Below, one piece after another: positions 34,701 to 49,700 of a stretch of DNA of 64,000 nucleotides. The position numbers and the translations under genes are program-made. Each line of letters begins with the position of its first letter. Position 1 is the first letter of the stretch. Origin of the DNA: an uncultured Parvibacter sp. (GTDB lineage: Bacteria > Actinomycetota > Coriobacteriia > Coriobacteriales > Eggerthellaceae); NCBI GenBank assembly GCA_910587945.1, contig CAJUNI010000001.1:17026-81025 (forward strand), written 5' to 3'. The notes under the pieces are model-generated. The model saw only the letters and a list, made by a program, of their open reading frames with translations, was not told the DNA's origin and made no database searches.

Positions 34701-37700
34701 CCTTCTTCTTGGGTAATAACAGCTCATCGGTTATTACTCGCGGCAAGATTGTGATCGAGCAAACGGCACCCACGAGCAATCCGCTCTTCCAGGGACGCCT
34801 TGAAGGGGACGGCACTACCACCAAACTCTATGGGTGGGAAGCTGAATCTATTGTGCTGAATCAGAAGTTGCGCCAATCCGCCTCTATTCGCCGGGTGGTT
34901 ATTACCACCATCGAAGATACGGATAATCCAGTTGCGCCTACGACGCCGGCCACCACCGTGGTAACTCGCGCCCAATTAGATGCGAGCTATCAAAACGGGG
35001 GTGCCTACGTTATTCCTTCCAGTGTGTGGGGTAATCATCACCTGCTACGCATTGAAATTGACGTTACTAACTTTGGTGCCTCCATTGATTCCGATCCTAC
35101 CTATGAGGTGAAGCAGGGCAATAAGTGGGTCACCACCTCAGACAAGCCTCATCGCGAATCCATTCCGCGGGTTATCTTGCAAGGAACGCCCACTCGCTGG
35201 GGAGACCTCGATCTGAAGTGCACGTTTAAGACCTACAACGATTGCTATACCTCAGGGGATACCAGCAATCGATCGGCTGCGGACAACGCTATTTTGGCGC
35301 CGCGGAACCCGGACTATCGCATTTTGGCCTATGCCTTCCGCGACCACAACCCGCGGCAATATAGCGAAAACGAGCGCGATACCCGCAATGATGTATTTAC
35401 CAACAATAATGTGGGTGCCCATAAGCAACTCGCTGACATGGAGATCGAGAATTCGGGCTATGTCTATCATCTGATGTCCGTGAATCGGTCGAAGTCCTTG
35501 ATGGGTTCGTTTACCACGGGCAACACCGACCGCATGATGGATTCCCAGCTGCAAGACTACCGCGGATTCCATAGCTCCAAGGTAGTGCTTTCTGCCTCCT
35601 TGTTGGCGGCTATGACTAACCCCTCAGTCACCCTTACGTTCTATGATCGCGATCCCATTACCCTCACCCGGGGAGACGCAGATCCCACCCTGGATCTCAA
35701 CCAATTCCTCGTGCGGGCCAATGGTACCAACACCTATGATCCCACCGTTAATCACGGAACTGACTTAGCGGGGGCCATGGCGATCCCGAGCGCCTATTGG
35801 GCACCGGGGTATCTTAAAAACGTTACGGTGAACTTTGATAGTTTCACCGGGTCGGTTCTCTTTGCGGGCACCACTTCGGGAAGCACCCGGGCTACCAACT
35901 TTATCCCGCCGGCCAACAAGGGCGCTGGCGCCTATGTAGCCATTTATGGCATGGCCGATAATCCCAACTATGATTTGTGGTTGCCCGGTACCTTCCGTAC
36001 CACGTTCTATCGCAGTGGCAATGATGTGTCCTGCAATGACAATGCGGCCCTGGTGGTAGTCAAGCCTACCCCGCGCATTTTCACTCGCGCTTTCGACAAT
36101 CGCTCCACGTTGCAATTTGATGATTTGGAGGATCCTCGTTCCCAAGCAGCCCCGCTCTTTAAAGAGCGCTCGGGCTTTATCTTCCAGCTGGGCAATGCCA
36201 GTACCTCAAATTTGGCACCGGCGAAATTCACCATGACCGACCTGCCCGCTGAGCAGTACGAATCCAAGCTTCGCGGCTTTGAAACGACCCATGTATGGGT
36301 CAGCGGAAGCCTGATCAATAACACCGATATTGCCTCGGTGACGTTGAAGGTGCGTGATTACGCGGACAATGTGGAAACCATCACGTTAGATACCACCAAC
36401 ACCGATCCTGCGCTGAACCTAGCTACCTATGCGAAAAATGGTGGCTTTGATATTACGCCTGGGGCCTGGGCTGACAGCGACGGCAACGCCCGGTACCTGT
36501 TGAACGTTTCAGTAAGCTTTAATCAGATGAAACGCAATACGGCGCCGGCGCGTAATCCTTCCTCTTCTACCATGGCGAACCAAGCCATGGTGGCGCTCTA
36601 TGGCAAGCCCACCCGCGTCGGCAATATTACCGTCACGGGTACGTTGAGTTCTTCCTATGGAGCAACCTTAGCACCGGATGTTTCGGACTCCGATACTTCC
36701 ACTCTTGAGGTAGTTACCGCCGAACCGGTACTGACCATTGATCGCGGGTGGACCCTTAATGGAAGCCCTGCCAATGGTGCCCCCACGAGCTCACCCTATG
36801 TTGATAGTCCGAGCGGGAAAGACACGAACCTCTATCAGCATTATTACTACAATTCGATTCCCTATCGGTGGGGCGAAGATGAGGCTCATGAAAAGGCCTG
36901 GACGGTGTATCACCTCTATAACGCCACCGAGTCTGCTGTGGACAGCATGGACCTCAATCTCATCTTGGATCAGACAACGGTTGATGCCAACGGTAAGAAG
37001 ACGGGCTTTGTGCCCACCGACTTGGTGATCTCGGGCTTTAGAACGGACTCCTCGGGTCAGTGGTGGCTCAAGAACTCGAGCATCATCGAGGGCATTGACT
37101 TGTTCTACAGCGACCATACGCCGGTCACCAGCGCGTCGACCACCAATATGGTGAACTATGCGGCCGACGATGCCAGTGGCGCGCGCGTTTCCATCCCCAT
37201 GGCAACCCTGGCCAACTATATTTCGGGTGGCACGCTGACGCTGCCCATTGACGATACTACCTTTACGAATACCTCGAAGGTGGTTAAGTCCGTGCGTATT
37301 CGCTTTAAAACGATGGGCGAACAGCTGACGGGCTCGAACCGGTTGGACTTCTACATCTACGGCAAGATGGAGCACCATGGCGCAGCTGCCTTTAGCGACG
37401 AAGCGCCCAATGGGTCCTGGCATAACAGCGCCTACTATGAAGCTAACCAGACGCGCTACATTACCACCCGGGCAGCACTCTATCCGCGTACCGGTGACTA
37501 CGGCTACGGCATTTCGCGCAACGCGAACCGCGATATCCCGATTCAGGCATTCCAGTATGGTGCCTATGCCGAAGCCTTCCGTGGGGCTTCAAGCCCGGTT
37601 ACCTCATCTCCTAACCCGGGTGAAATCGTAGAGGTGGCTCACGCCGATAAGGAAACGGGTTATACCTTCCAGTTCTGGAATAAAACCCAGGCCCGCTCCG

Positions 37701-40700
37701 ACAAAAACAGCATTCTCTATGACCTGCGCAGTGTAGGGGATAAATCTGGCGGTCACGGAGCGAAGAGCGTTCATGGTCTTCTGACCAAGCGTGTAGAAAT
37801 TGATGCCACCATGCTGACGGTAGGACGCCTGCCGGGATCCACTTCCTCGTCCCTGCAGTCCATCAAGTTCTCATTCATAGGAAACAACGGTGATCAGGTA
37901 ATCACGATTACGCCAGATCAGTTGGCTACCTACTTGAGCGGCAACAAGTATATCTTCCGACTCGATAGCCAAGCCGCGTTTGCTTCAGCCACGGATAAAT
38001 ATCTCCGCAGTGTGGAGTTGGTTTATGGTGATATTGCTCCGAAGTATGTCTGCGGCACCGTTACTGCCAAGTTCTTTGGTGATGTGGACTGGTACACCCA
38101 GGTCTACGAAAACGGACAGGATTCCTTGCTGGAAGGCTATGTGGGCGCGCGGCAAACGGGGATGCCCGCATCGATTGCGCCACGCAATGCTTCCGATAGC
38201 GCGTTCTTGACCGTCAAGAAGCCCTATTTGGGCATTGAGACTCATGGTCGCTATAAGGATATAACGGAAAGTTACATCCAAAATATCAATAATTGCGATG
38301 GCAATCGGACGTACTTAACGGTGCCCTATGATCGGGACCATCAACTCTGGGTGAAGGTCTATAACCTGGACAACTTCTCCAAACTTGAGAAGTCCGATGT
38401 CAATATCAAGCTCTATCTTGAGCGCGAAAATGTGCCGCTAGAGTCTTCGCCCTCGATGCCTAACTGGCTCTGGACGGGCTTCCATGCTACCCAGATGACG
38501 GTGAACCGCGACCTCATGGATCGCTTTGGAACGGTTGGTGAAATTTGGCTCTATAGCGTGGAAGACAATGCCACGGCTAAGCCCAATACGCCCACTGTGA
38601 AGTTAGAGCCGGTCATGAATGCCAGTGGCCGTCCAACCGGATTCAAAGACAAAGCCACGGGTCAGGTCTATGCCCTCAATGGGTCGGGCAATTTGGTGTT
38701 GACCGAAGCGCAACTCCAGGCCATGGGTATCAAGAATCTGTACCAGGTGGATCTCCAAGACTGGTTGAACATGCGCACCCAAGTGGCCTCTGACAATGTG
38801 AATGCCCAGACGGTCATTTTCGATGGGTTTACTGATGCCAACTTTGGTAAAGACTTTATTGCCATTTCGGCTGATGCCAAGATGTACATGGGCGGCATTG
38901 ATTACAACCCCGACTGTGTTTTGACGAAACATGATGACACAGCCGAACTGGTTTCAAAGATGCTCTTCGACACCACCACGGTGGCGGCCTTTACCGACAA
39001 TCAAATGACCCGGCGTTTCGATCGCTGGGCAACCAGTAAAGAGGAAGGCCACGACTATCCGCGTCACGGAAGCATCAGCAATGGAAACACGACCGGTGAA
39101 GACCATGACCACGAATTACAAATAGGCTATAAAGCCCAAGGATCATTCCTGGTCGATTTCCGCCAAGGTCTCCTGGCCGCGGCAGAAAAGACTTCGAAGT
39201 ACGAATTCGAAGACTATCCGTACTACCTTTATAGCGTTAAGAGTTTTGGGAACAAGCCGTTCAATACAGCGGCTGACCTTACCATGACCCAGACCATTCC
39301 CGCTGCTCACTTTGATGCCTACTACATCAAGATTCACCCCAATGCCATTAGCTACATGCAATCCATCGACATTACCTATGGGGATGGCTCGATAGCTACC
39401 ATTGATCTTTCTAGCTATGGGGCCAATTCCGGTAACGGCAATTCCTGGGCCAACGGCAAACGCTTCTTGCGTATCGACCTGCTCTACAAAGAAAACGGTG
39501 TTCATAAGCCCTTCCTGCGCACGCAAAATGGCTCGGCCACCGATACGGACGACTATGCCTATCGCGCGGCCTTTGATGACACGGTTCCTCAGGCTGATCG
39601 CGTTAAAGAAGTGACCTACCACCTGCGTATCAACCAAACCGCCGCTTCTGGCAATACCGCCTTAGGTCCTGACTTTGGCAGCTGGTATGACTGGAAGTCG
39701 CTTGAGGCTACGCCCTTGGAAGTGACGGGCCGTTATGTGCCGGCCAAGGATGTGACTGATACCGGTGGGTTCTGGGCTGGCAATGGCACCTCCCAGGTGC
39801 GTACCTCAGTACGGGTTGGTGGCTCCTATTCGAGCAACAATCACCTGCGCAAGGCGGCCACCCGCTATGACCGCTGGAACGACCACAGCGCTGCCGACGG
39901 ATTCCGCTCAAAATTCTCCTGGCAGGACTACTACGCCTTCACCGACTATTCGGAAGACTTAGTTGGCAAGATGCGTCACTTGGTAACCAATGTGGATTAT
40001 CGCGTCTATGAGACTGGCAACTATGTGCGTGTGGCTGCCCTCAACAACTTCACAAGTGGGAGCAAGAAGCTCACCACCGCTACCCTTGATACCTACGAGG
40101 AATATCAAGGATTAGCCAGCTGGGAAAAGGGCACCGGCATCCGTGGTAACTGGGAAAAGGCGCCCTTTGGTAAAGACACCCAATACAAGGTGAGTTATTT
40201 CCGGTGGCAAGAAGCCATGAAATATCCCGTGGATTATGTTTGGGGTACCAGTAGCTGGCCGAATCAAAACGGCATGGGTGTCTATATCCGAAGCACGTGG
40301 AAGAATAATGACTACGTCGATAAAGGTCATATCTTTGACTTCATGAACACCGGCTGGCGCTTAGTTTCCTTTGCTGATGAGGTTCATGTGCGGGAAGATT
40401 TGCCGGTCATTCGCCCCGATGAAAATGGTGTCTACTATGGCTTCCTTACCACGGGTATGACGCTGCCCTATGGCGACGGTGATTACTATGAAGGTCTTCC
40501 GAACCCCGATGATACCGGCTATGACGACGACGATGATCCGTCGGGTGGCGATGATGACGGCCCACAGACGGATCCGGATGACCCCAACGAGGAAGACCCG
40601 GAGGATGAAGTTAAGGACGATAAGCAAGAGCGCAAGTCCATGCTTCGCTACGTAGATCACATCGATTTCTATATCCGCGAGTTTAGGGTTGATCCTGTTA

Positions 40701-43700
40701 CCGGCGAGCCGCTGAAAAACGCTGCGGGGGAATATGAGTACAAGACGGCGCTTGGCACCTACGTTTCTGCCAGCACGCCAGGCTATACCCGCGTTCATCG
40801 CTTGAGCCAAGGCACCGGTGGCCCTGCGGCTAATGAAATTGACTTTGTGGGGGCCTGGAATGCGAAGAAGGACGTTCACGTTCGCTTTGACCATGCCGGT
40901 CAAGACAATGCGAGTCAAATCAGTTATGTGAACGCCTCTACTCCTTACTCTTACATCTTCACTGACCTGAAGACCTACGACTTTGTCACGAGCTATGACG
41001 TCGTGCTGACCGACGTTCATGGCTCGGCGGACTATACCGATGAGACCGGCTATGCCACGAATTCCCATGGTGACCCCTACGAGAAGTACAGCAGTTGGAA
41101 CCGTCAGGACCATGACATGTTGGTCTATGGTCGTCCCTACACCTGGAAGCCTATCAATACCTCCAAAGAGCCCTACAAATCTGACTGGGCGCGGATGAAG
41201 AAAGACTCCATCAATACGGTATGGACCTCCACCTATCGCGACTACAGCAAGCTGGCGGATCAGGGTGGCCACCAATACGTTAATAAGGTCAAGGACACCG
41301 GGCCCTCCTATGGCATTGGTGACAATGACCACTACAAAGACCGTGCCTACATTGTGTCCTTCGGTATTCCCATTCAGGCCAATGTCTGGCTCGATGCGCA
41401 GAATAGCGCCGGCAACAATGCCGATGGCACCACGCTCTATGACTATAAAGACAACAACGTCAAGAACGTGACGCCCAACATTGGTACCTATGAAGCCCGT
41501 ATGCAAAACCTCAAAGACAAGGGCGGCGAAGATGCCACCGGTCGTGCCACTCATATTTCCTATGCACAGCTGACGGCCAACCTGTCTTCTTACTTGCGTT
41601 TGCAGAAGGTCTATATTCCCAAGGGCTTCATCGACAACATCAAGAAGAACGCCGATGGCACAGCGGAAAATGGCGGTTGGTTCGAGTTGCAATCGTTCAA
41701 GTTCACGGTGCAGGTAGACGGTGGCACTCAGACCGTTACGGCTTCCTGGCAAGACTTGGTGGATTGGGGCTTAACCAGTGGACCCAATAGCAGCACGAAG
41801 TATCCTGACTGCTATGTCATTGATGTTGAGAAATATCTGCGCCAGAAGTTTGATGATGGCAGCTGGACGTTAGCTACCTATAAAGCCTGCGACACCACCA
41901 ATACCATCGAGGGCTATCGTGGCAATCCGGAAGTGAACCGTACCTATTCGCGGCCTCGGGTAGTATCCATGGAGCTGACCTATAATTCGCCGAACGCCCT
42001 GCAGCGTCGTGAGCTTCGTATGCTGGACTCCGAAGAGTGGCTCACCGACACTAAGGCCAAAGCTGGGGTGAAGAATTCTCGCGATGCCGATTCCTATGCC
42101 TTCGCCTTTGCCTATGATGGCGTCTTTGTAGACCGCACTCCCGATAGCTATACTTCGGCCACGGCCACCGGCAATGATCCGGCCACGGGCAATTGGGATG
42201 ATTACTCAACCCCGACCTTTGGTAAGCAAGGCACGGGCTTCCCGGATGTCTACTCCAACGACACCGTCGTAGTAACGGACCTGAAATCCAAAGACCCCCA
42301 TGCCGACATGTCCGTTTTGCCGAACGTTATTGACGACGATGGTGGCTATAACCTGCGTCACCTTTTGGGTATCTTGGATAGTTCCATGACCCGTGGCGCA
42401 ACCCTGCCGGTTCGCAGCGCCTCAGGGTCTATCACGGGCTATCGCCATGTGTTTGCTTATGACAAAGCGGCTACCGATGTGGAGTCGCCGGTATCCTACG
42501 ATCCCGATTCCGAAACTATGTGGACCAACATTCCTGATGGTGGCCTCTACGTGGGCGACTATGTGGAATACGACCTCTATATTGGTGCCGATGCGGCATC
42601 AGTGCTGCCCATGGAATCACTCTCCGCTCGCTTTGAGGTGGAGAAGGGCCAGCGCATTATTGGCTGGGAAGTGAAGAAACAACAAGATGGAACTGGCGCG
42701 TGGGTTGACGCGAACAGTGCAAACCTGCCGGTGACGGCAACCCTTGGAAACGCCAGCGGCACGAACACCCAGGAATGTCTGCCCCAGGTGGACTACAGTG
42801 TGACCACGACGGTGACCTATCCTGACCCGGAGCCTGACCCAGATCCAGATCCCGACCCGGATCCTGATCCCGATCCCGACCCAGACCCAGACCCTGATCC
42901 GGACCCCGATCCGGACCCCGATCCGGAGCCGAATCCTGATCCCGAGAACCCCGAGCCCGAAACTCCGGAAACCCCGGACACCCCGGAGGTTCCCGAAGAG
43001 ACTGCTTCGGTCCAGACTGAACAGCTCACTCAAAACGAGATGGCTACTCAGGCACTCGTTCAGTCTGTTGCGGCCGCCATGCCCCTGGTGGATCCCATCA
43101 TCACCACCACGGAGAACTACGACAACAACCGCGTTCTGGAATTCCAGGTGGGCCGCACCCTCTATGAGCTCAACGAAAATGGAGAGTATGTGCTCACGCC
43201 GGAAGCTGACCGTGTGGTACAGCCGGGCAAGGGTGTTCATATTCGCGTTATTACCCAGCTGACGGACGAGGTTTCTAACAGCACCTATGACCAGGTGAAA
43301 GAAAATACCGCCTGGAATGATGATCGTCCGACCCATTACATGAACTATCACCCGCGGGCGTACTTCTATGGCACTTCGGCGCCGAAGCACGGCTTTACCC
43401 AATATCGTGCTAAGGGCAGCAGCGCACAAAATTACAGCACTCCCTTCACCTATAGCAATGACGAAGGGTTGGGTACGAGCGACATTGCCCATGAGCATAG
43501 CTATAACTATGTGGTGGGTGGCATCAAGCAATACGGCGTCCGTCTGCGCTCGGATTTAACCTACTACAATCATCGCAGCGACCACACGCGCACCCATATT
43601 GAGACGGGTTCGGATGGCTTCTCCTACGTAGTGAACGACGACCACGCGAAAGACCCCACGCTGGATATGCAGTTCACGGCAACCTCGCCCTACGGCGTGG

Positions 43701-46700
43701 CTAACGTGGATGGTAATCCCGCGCAAATGACCGTAGGCAATCTGATCAACCCGACCTACCACACAAGCAATATCACGGTGACGGTACAGCTCTTTGATGC
43801 CCAGAAGCTCAAGGGCTTCGAGCTGACCCAGACGCCCAAGATTGCTCAGACCAATAAGAAAGTCCTGCAGGCCAATGGTGCTGATGTCGACTTGCGCTAT
43901 CCTCCCACCTTGGCTCCCAGCGTGAACCTCGAGGCGGGGCGTGCCACGGCTACCTCGGACGGTCTCAACGCTGATCCTGATCGTCGTCCTACCATCAAGA
44001 TCGAATACTTCGACGCTCCGGGTACGGATCCGTTGGTGGGCACATGGAAGAGCGAGGCAGAAATCCGCGCTGACCACGGTGGCAATGTTCAGGCGGGCTA
44101 CCTGGTGAACGTAAATCCGTTCCGCACGGTAACCCAAGTGCGCTGGACCTACTACGATATCCCGGCCACACAAACTGATAGCGCAGGCAACCAAGTGCCC
44201 TATCGTCTGGAGGATGTGGCCTTGGTAGGCGTTGGCCGCTACCTGGACAACCGTAATCAGAACTCTTCCTTCCATTACAGCGGCACCTATCAGGAGCAGT
44301 TGGAAGGCTGGACCAGTTCTGAGTTCGCCATGGATGTGGGCTATACCCACTATCACGAGGAACGCACCCAGGTTGATTTCTGCGGACTTCCCAACAACAC
44401 CGATAAAACTTGGTTCCAGGTGGAGGAGCCGAAGGTCCATGATTTGGTCATGACCAAGCAAGATTCCGGTGCGACCCAGCGGTTCACCACCTATCGTCGT
44501 ATGCCGGTTATTCGCTTCCAGACCCAATTCTTCCAGAGCAAGACCTTGGCTGAGCGTCCTTACAAGGCTAATGCTGAGCAGAAGATTGGCTACCTTCCCG
44601 GTGAGCGTCTGTGGATCAAGGACGCACTCTACAACGTACCGCGAGGCGCGAATTCAAACCAAGGAACTTCTGCAATTGAAGGCGAAATCTATAACCCGGT
44701 CTTCTATGAGCGTATTCCGCTGAACTACCTGGTCGATGATGATGGCCATGAGATTGATGCGGAGTATCTGTTCGAGCGCCTGAGCGCCGAAGGTGCGATC
44801 CGCTGGACCGATGCCCAAGGTCGTGACGTTTTGAAAGAACGTACTGTAGATCAGAAGGTGCATCTGCGGGTTACGAAAGTAGACGAAGCCGACGCTCCTG
44901 AGACCGCGCGGGACTACGGCGGAATGATGGTCTACCAGAACGCTAATCAGTCCATCACCAACACCTCTTCTCGTACGTTCCAAGATCTGGTGCCGGCAAC
45001 CTCAAGTCAGAACAGCCGCTTTGGCCTCTTCCGCATTGAATGGGTTCCCGATGAGGACCTGACGGGTGGCGTGCCCATGGTGCCCGCCGGTCGTGACCCG
45101 TTGGCGCCGGCGGACAAGACGGCTCCGGGTAATGCCTGTGTCGAGGTGGGCGACACCATCGAGCTCATCTTTGATGTAACCGCTGCTCTAGACGGCCTGC
45201 CTCAGGTCTATACCAACGTGGGTGCCAATACCGGTGCCAAGGCTGGCACGGTGGGTCTTGAGCCCTGGTCGTTCCCGCGCATTGGCGAGTATTTCCATCA
45301 GTGGTCGGCGGGGGATCGCTGGGGTTACAGCGGGTCTAACCCCTTAGCCAGCAACTTCAGCTACTCCTCCATTAGTCGCGGCATTGTGAAGATGGAAAAC
45401 CAGAGCAAGCTTATGGACCTGGATTTCCTCCATCACGAAGCAGCCTTCACGGCCGACAAGCCGGGTTCCGTGGACTTGTGGGAGATGTTTGACGGTTCCT
45501 ACACCTACATTCCTGGTACCGATGAGAAGACGGAGAGCTACGTCATCATCGGGTACAAGAACAACAAGGGAGAGATGCAAGACACCCAAGACTCGACCCA
45601 TACGATTCCGGTCTATGGGTGGAAGTCGAAGAACGCCAAGGGAACCGATGGTTCGGGTGGCACCTACTTCCTTGACGAGGATGCCTCCACCGGCAATTAC
45701 GTTCAGACTGCTCGCTACACGCCGCGGCCGGCTGTCAATGGCACCGTGGCCTCGGTGGCGTCGCGCCTGCCTTCCGAAGCCTGGCTTGTGTCTCCCAACA
45801 ACGAGTCCGCTAATCGCGCTCAAGACACGCGCTATCTCCGGGATTACTGGTCCTTCGTCACCAAGCTGCGCACCACCGGTCCGCGCGGAACGGCAGAAGG
45901 GGCCGAAACCGAGTGGGGTTCCAAGACGCCCTTGGTTTGGAGTGAAACCCATCTGCACCTGCAAAAGGCGTGGATCGCAACTACCAGCGAGTTTGTAGCG
46001 GGAGCTACGGGCTCGGTAGACGAAACGGCTGATTGGGAATCCCAGCGTCAGTATGCGCTCTGGGACGCCCATGAGAGTTGGCCGGAATCTTCGAGCATGG
46101 TTTCCGACTGGAAGGGCTTGTTCTACGGTCAATACACTACCGCCCTCCAATACCATCAGAGCTATACCGCGAAGCTCCAGGCTCTCAACTATGGCGACCG
46201 CACCCTGGACGGCGTGGAGTTCACCTATGTCATGCCCTATGGTGCCGAACCTGAGTTTGAAGCCGACAGCGCGGGCAACCTCGTACCTAAGGTATCTGCA
46301 GAGGTGCTGGCTAATAGCACGGGTATGACAAATCTTTCCACCGATCCGAAGGTCAACGAAACCTATAGCGCTATTGACTCGTCCTTGGTAGAGGTAGAAA
46401 TTCTTCAGACGCCCTATTCGGCCTATGCGGGCTATGACGCGCCGAGTGCGTCCCAGAACCCGGCTGATTATCGCGATGGCCTCATCCAGAAGAGTGGCGT
46501 GGTAGATGTCTCTGCCGATCGCGATCGTTCCACCTATGAGCCCAAGAACGCTACGGGGAATTTAGCTACCGGTGGAGCTCCGGTGGTCGATACCGCTGCC
46601 ATGACAACCCAAGCCTATGTGGAAAGCTCGCAACCCTGGGTTTTGAAGATCACGGTGAAGCAGCCCTTGGGCAAGTGGTTTGGCCGCAACAGCGACGGCA

Positions 46701-49700
46701 CAGCAGTGGGCGAAGATAAGAATGTCGTCGACCCGGATGCCTATAGCGGAAACGCCGGCTACAAGATCAACGTGTCCGTGGCTTCCCGTATCTTTGCCAA
46801 CCCGGCTAATGACGAGGGCGAATGGTATGACCGCGTCATGCTTTCTCCCTGGGATAAGGAAGAGGCTACCGGCAGCGATGTGGCCAAGGGCGAGCGCCCC
46901 AGCCGTTCAAGCGCCTACTTCGCAGTCTATGACCTTGATCACTACGAAGGCATCAGCGCTCAAGCCGATACCAACAAAAACGATGGCGATCTGAATAACC
47001 TCCAGATGGGTGGTATGGATTGGCGCGTTGTCTTGAGCCGCAACCTGGCTGACGATACCTCTTGGGGTTCCTACAACATGCCCAGCGTTAATGGCCGTAC
47101 CGTGTTGAACAACGCGATTTTGGTACGCACTCCTGTGGCCGATGAAGACGAGGATGATCCGCTGGCAGCCGCCTCGGTGCAAGGAGGTCGCGCCTACAAC
47201 CCCGTGACCATTACGCCGCAACCGACTCAGCCCAAACCTTCGACGGGTACCGAGGAACCGGTGGATCCGGAAGAGCCGGGAACGACGCCGGAAGAGCCGG
47301 GCGTTGATCCGACCGACCCCACCGAACCGGAAGAGCCCGGGGATGAAGAAGCCTTCGATCCGACCCACGTGGTTTGGTGGATGGCTTATAAGAACGAAGA
47401 GGCTGCTTCTTCGCCGAAGCTCTATGCGCAAACCGGTACGAAGGCAATCCAGCGCAAGCCCCTCATTCGTGTGTGGAACACCATTGGCGAAGATGGCGTG
47501 GGTGCTGATTCCACGGCCTATCACGTTCAGGACGAAGGCGATGTACGCCAGCTGAATATTCACGTAGAGAACCGCTATTGGTGGAACGATACTGCGGTCA
47601 ATTCCGTCAAGCGTAACAGCTCGTCGGACACGCAGCTCAACGAACGTCGCAGCCATACCTATGCCGTAGATGGTGGCCAGATGGGCTCGCTCATGCAGCC
47701 TATCGTGACCATTGTGCTTCCCGAGTCCTTGGCGCCGGTGGATTCCAGCACCCATCGTCCCTATGCTCGCGTTATCGATTGGGAGCAGACCTTTAAGTCT
47801 GCTGACTGGGATGTGGTTTGTGCCTATGACGCCACTGCCGATTCCAAGGCAAAAGTGGGACCCTCGGCCAACCTGTCCAAGGAAGAGGCCGCCAAACTCT
47901 TTGATGCAACGGTGACCTATGAGAAGGTGGAAGACCCCACGGCCTTAGATGGCGCTACCGATGAATACCGGTTTGTGATTCGTTTCACGGCCAAGCATGA
48001 GATCAATGGCGATCCGACGCTTGAACATGCGTTGCGCTCTAAGGGCACTGACGTTTTCAAGTTTGACATCATCACTGTGGGCGACTCGAAGCTCAGCGAA
48101 GAAGACCAGAAGCACAGCGAAGTGCTGCGCTCCATGGAAAACATTCGCACCTATGTCTCAAGCCAACTGGAGAATTCGCAATTCTTAACGGACGAAGATA
48201 TTGCGGGCAACCCCTATACCGTGGGCAGCCCCTATCAGCGGCGCTTCCCCGGTGATACCTCCGACAAGCGTCTGGATTCTCGCCAAATCAAACTGGCAAC
48301 GAAAGCCACGGTGCTGACACCGGTGTCTTCGGCCTACAACTACTTCAATGGTCCCCATGCAATTCCTAATTTCTGGGATTCTACGGACTATACCTTTATG
48401 ACTCAGACGGAAATTGATCGTCTGACGGCACCCTATGCCAAGATCGATCCGAATACTCCCAATAGTAATTACCCGAACGGCCGGCCCATCGGCGGTAAGG
48501 TCTTTACCTACACTTGCGATGAGGGTGCAGACATTTGCTTGGCTTGCACGAACTACGCCAATGAGCAGGCAGCGGCCGCAGCTGGCCAGTGGACGCTCGG
48601 CACGGCACGACCCTGCGAATGCGTCCATCGCAATCAAACGGACTGGGGTAACTTCGGCTGGGATTACAACAAGAACACGTTTAAGAACCCAGGCCAAGTG
48701 GTCTATAAGAACTACAAGACGAAGTCTGACGGTAGCGTTGGAGATCTTCGTGATGCCTTCAACAATCCCAATAAGAACAACTACTACCTGACTTGCAAGC
48801 CGGGTGCGGGTGGTTGCGCGGGCGATGACTGCGGTTGGACTATCAATTGGTTTGCGGGCTCCTGGGGTGATCGTTACCGCTGGGTCGGATGCCCCACCCA
48901 TACGCGGACCCATCGCGAGACTATCCGCATTGATGAGTTCAGTACCTATGGTGTACTGCCGGCCGATCCCATTAATGACGGTGTGAAGCAGCGCGATCCG
49001 AAGTCAGTGACTCAAGAAGGCACCGAGGCTGCAAAGACCAACAAGCTGGTGCGTTTCGCTGGTCGCTACTATGAGGATCAGGACGCCTCCTCGGCTCTGG
49101 AGCCGGCTCGCCTGCATGTAGAAGACTACTGGTTCCGCGCTAACCACAGCCTCTCGGCTGAGTCCACTGCTCGCTTGAACGGCAATGAGGGCACGCTCTC
49201 GGCTAAGACCTTCATGAATCGCCGCACCGGCAAAATCGCCTCCACACGGGACAGCGGTGTGATGGCGGGCCTGAAGCTGCGCCGCTGGTCTTCGCCGCAG
49301 CTCGACATCCTCTATGAGGTAGAGCACGAGAGTGGTTATGGCGCCACCGGAGACACTACAGGTGCTGGCGCCATCGAGGGCCAGACGCTGCAACGCTCTG
49401 GCGCCTTGGGTGAAAGCGCTCAGGATTCCTGGCAATATGGCGAGTCCCTCTGGTATGCCGCTAAGCTCACCAACGTGAAGGGCGAGGACCAGTTCGATGG
49501 TTCGCCTATCTTCCATGGCAAGTATGTCTTTGCCTTTGATCTGCCGAAGGAGACTACCTACTTCACCAACCAGGCGGCCATGACCTTTACGGATACCCCC
49601 GATGGTCTGGCTGCTATCAAGCAAGTGCTCGCCCAAGGGGTGGACTACGATGACGACAACCCACCCTTCGTAGTGGAATGGGGTCATACCGATCGCCACA

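Noticed and set aside
40361..41752. Long open frame on the minus strand within the giant gene (463 codons)
   Set aside because: It is an antisense shadow of the biased codon use of the giant gene. The sequence has no family features, no ribosome binding site and no composition of its own.
42820..42990. Short tandem DNA repeats that could suggest a CRISPR array (also 58218-60120)
   Set aside because: They are in-frame codon repeats of low-complexity peptide with no unique spacers.
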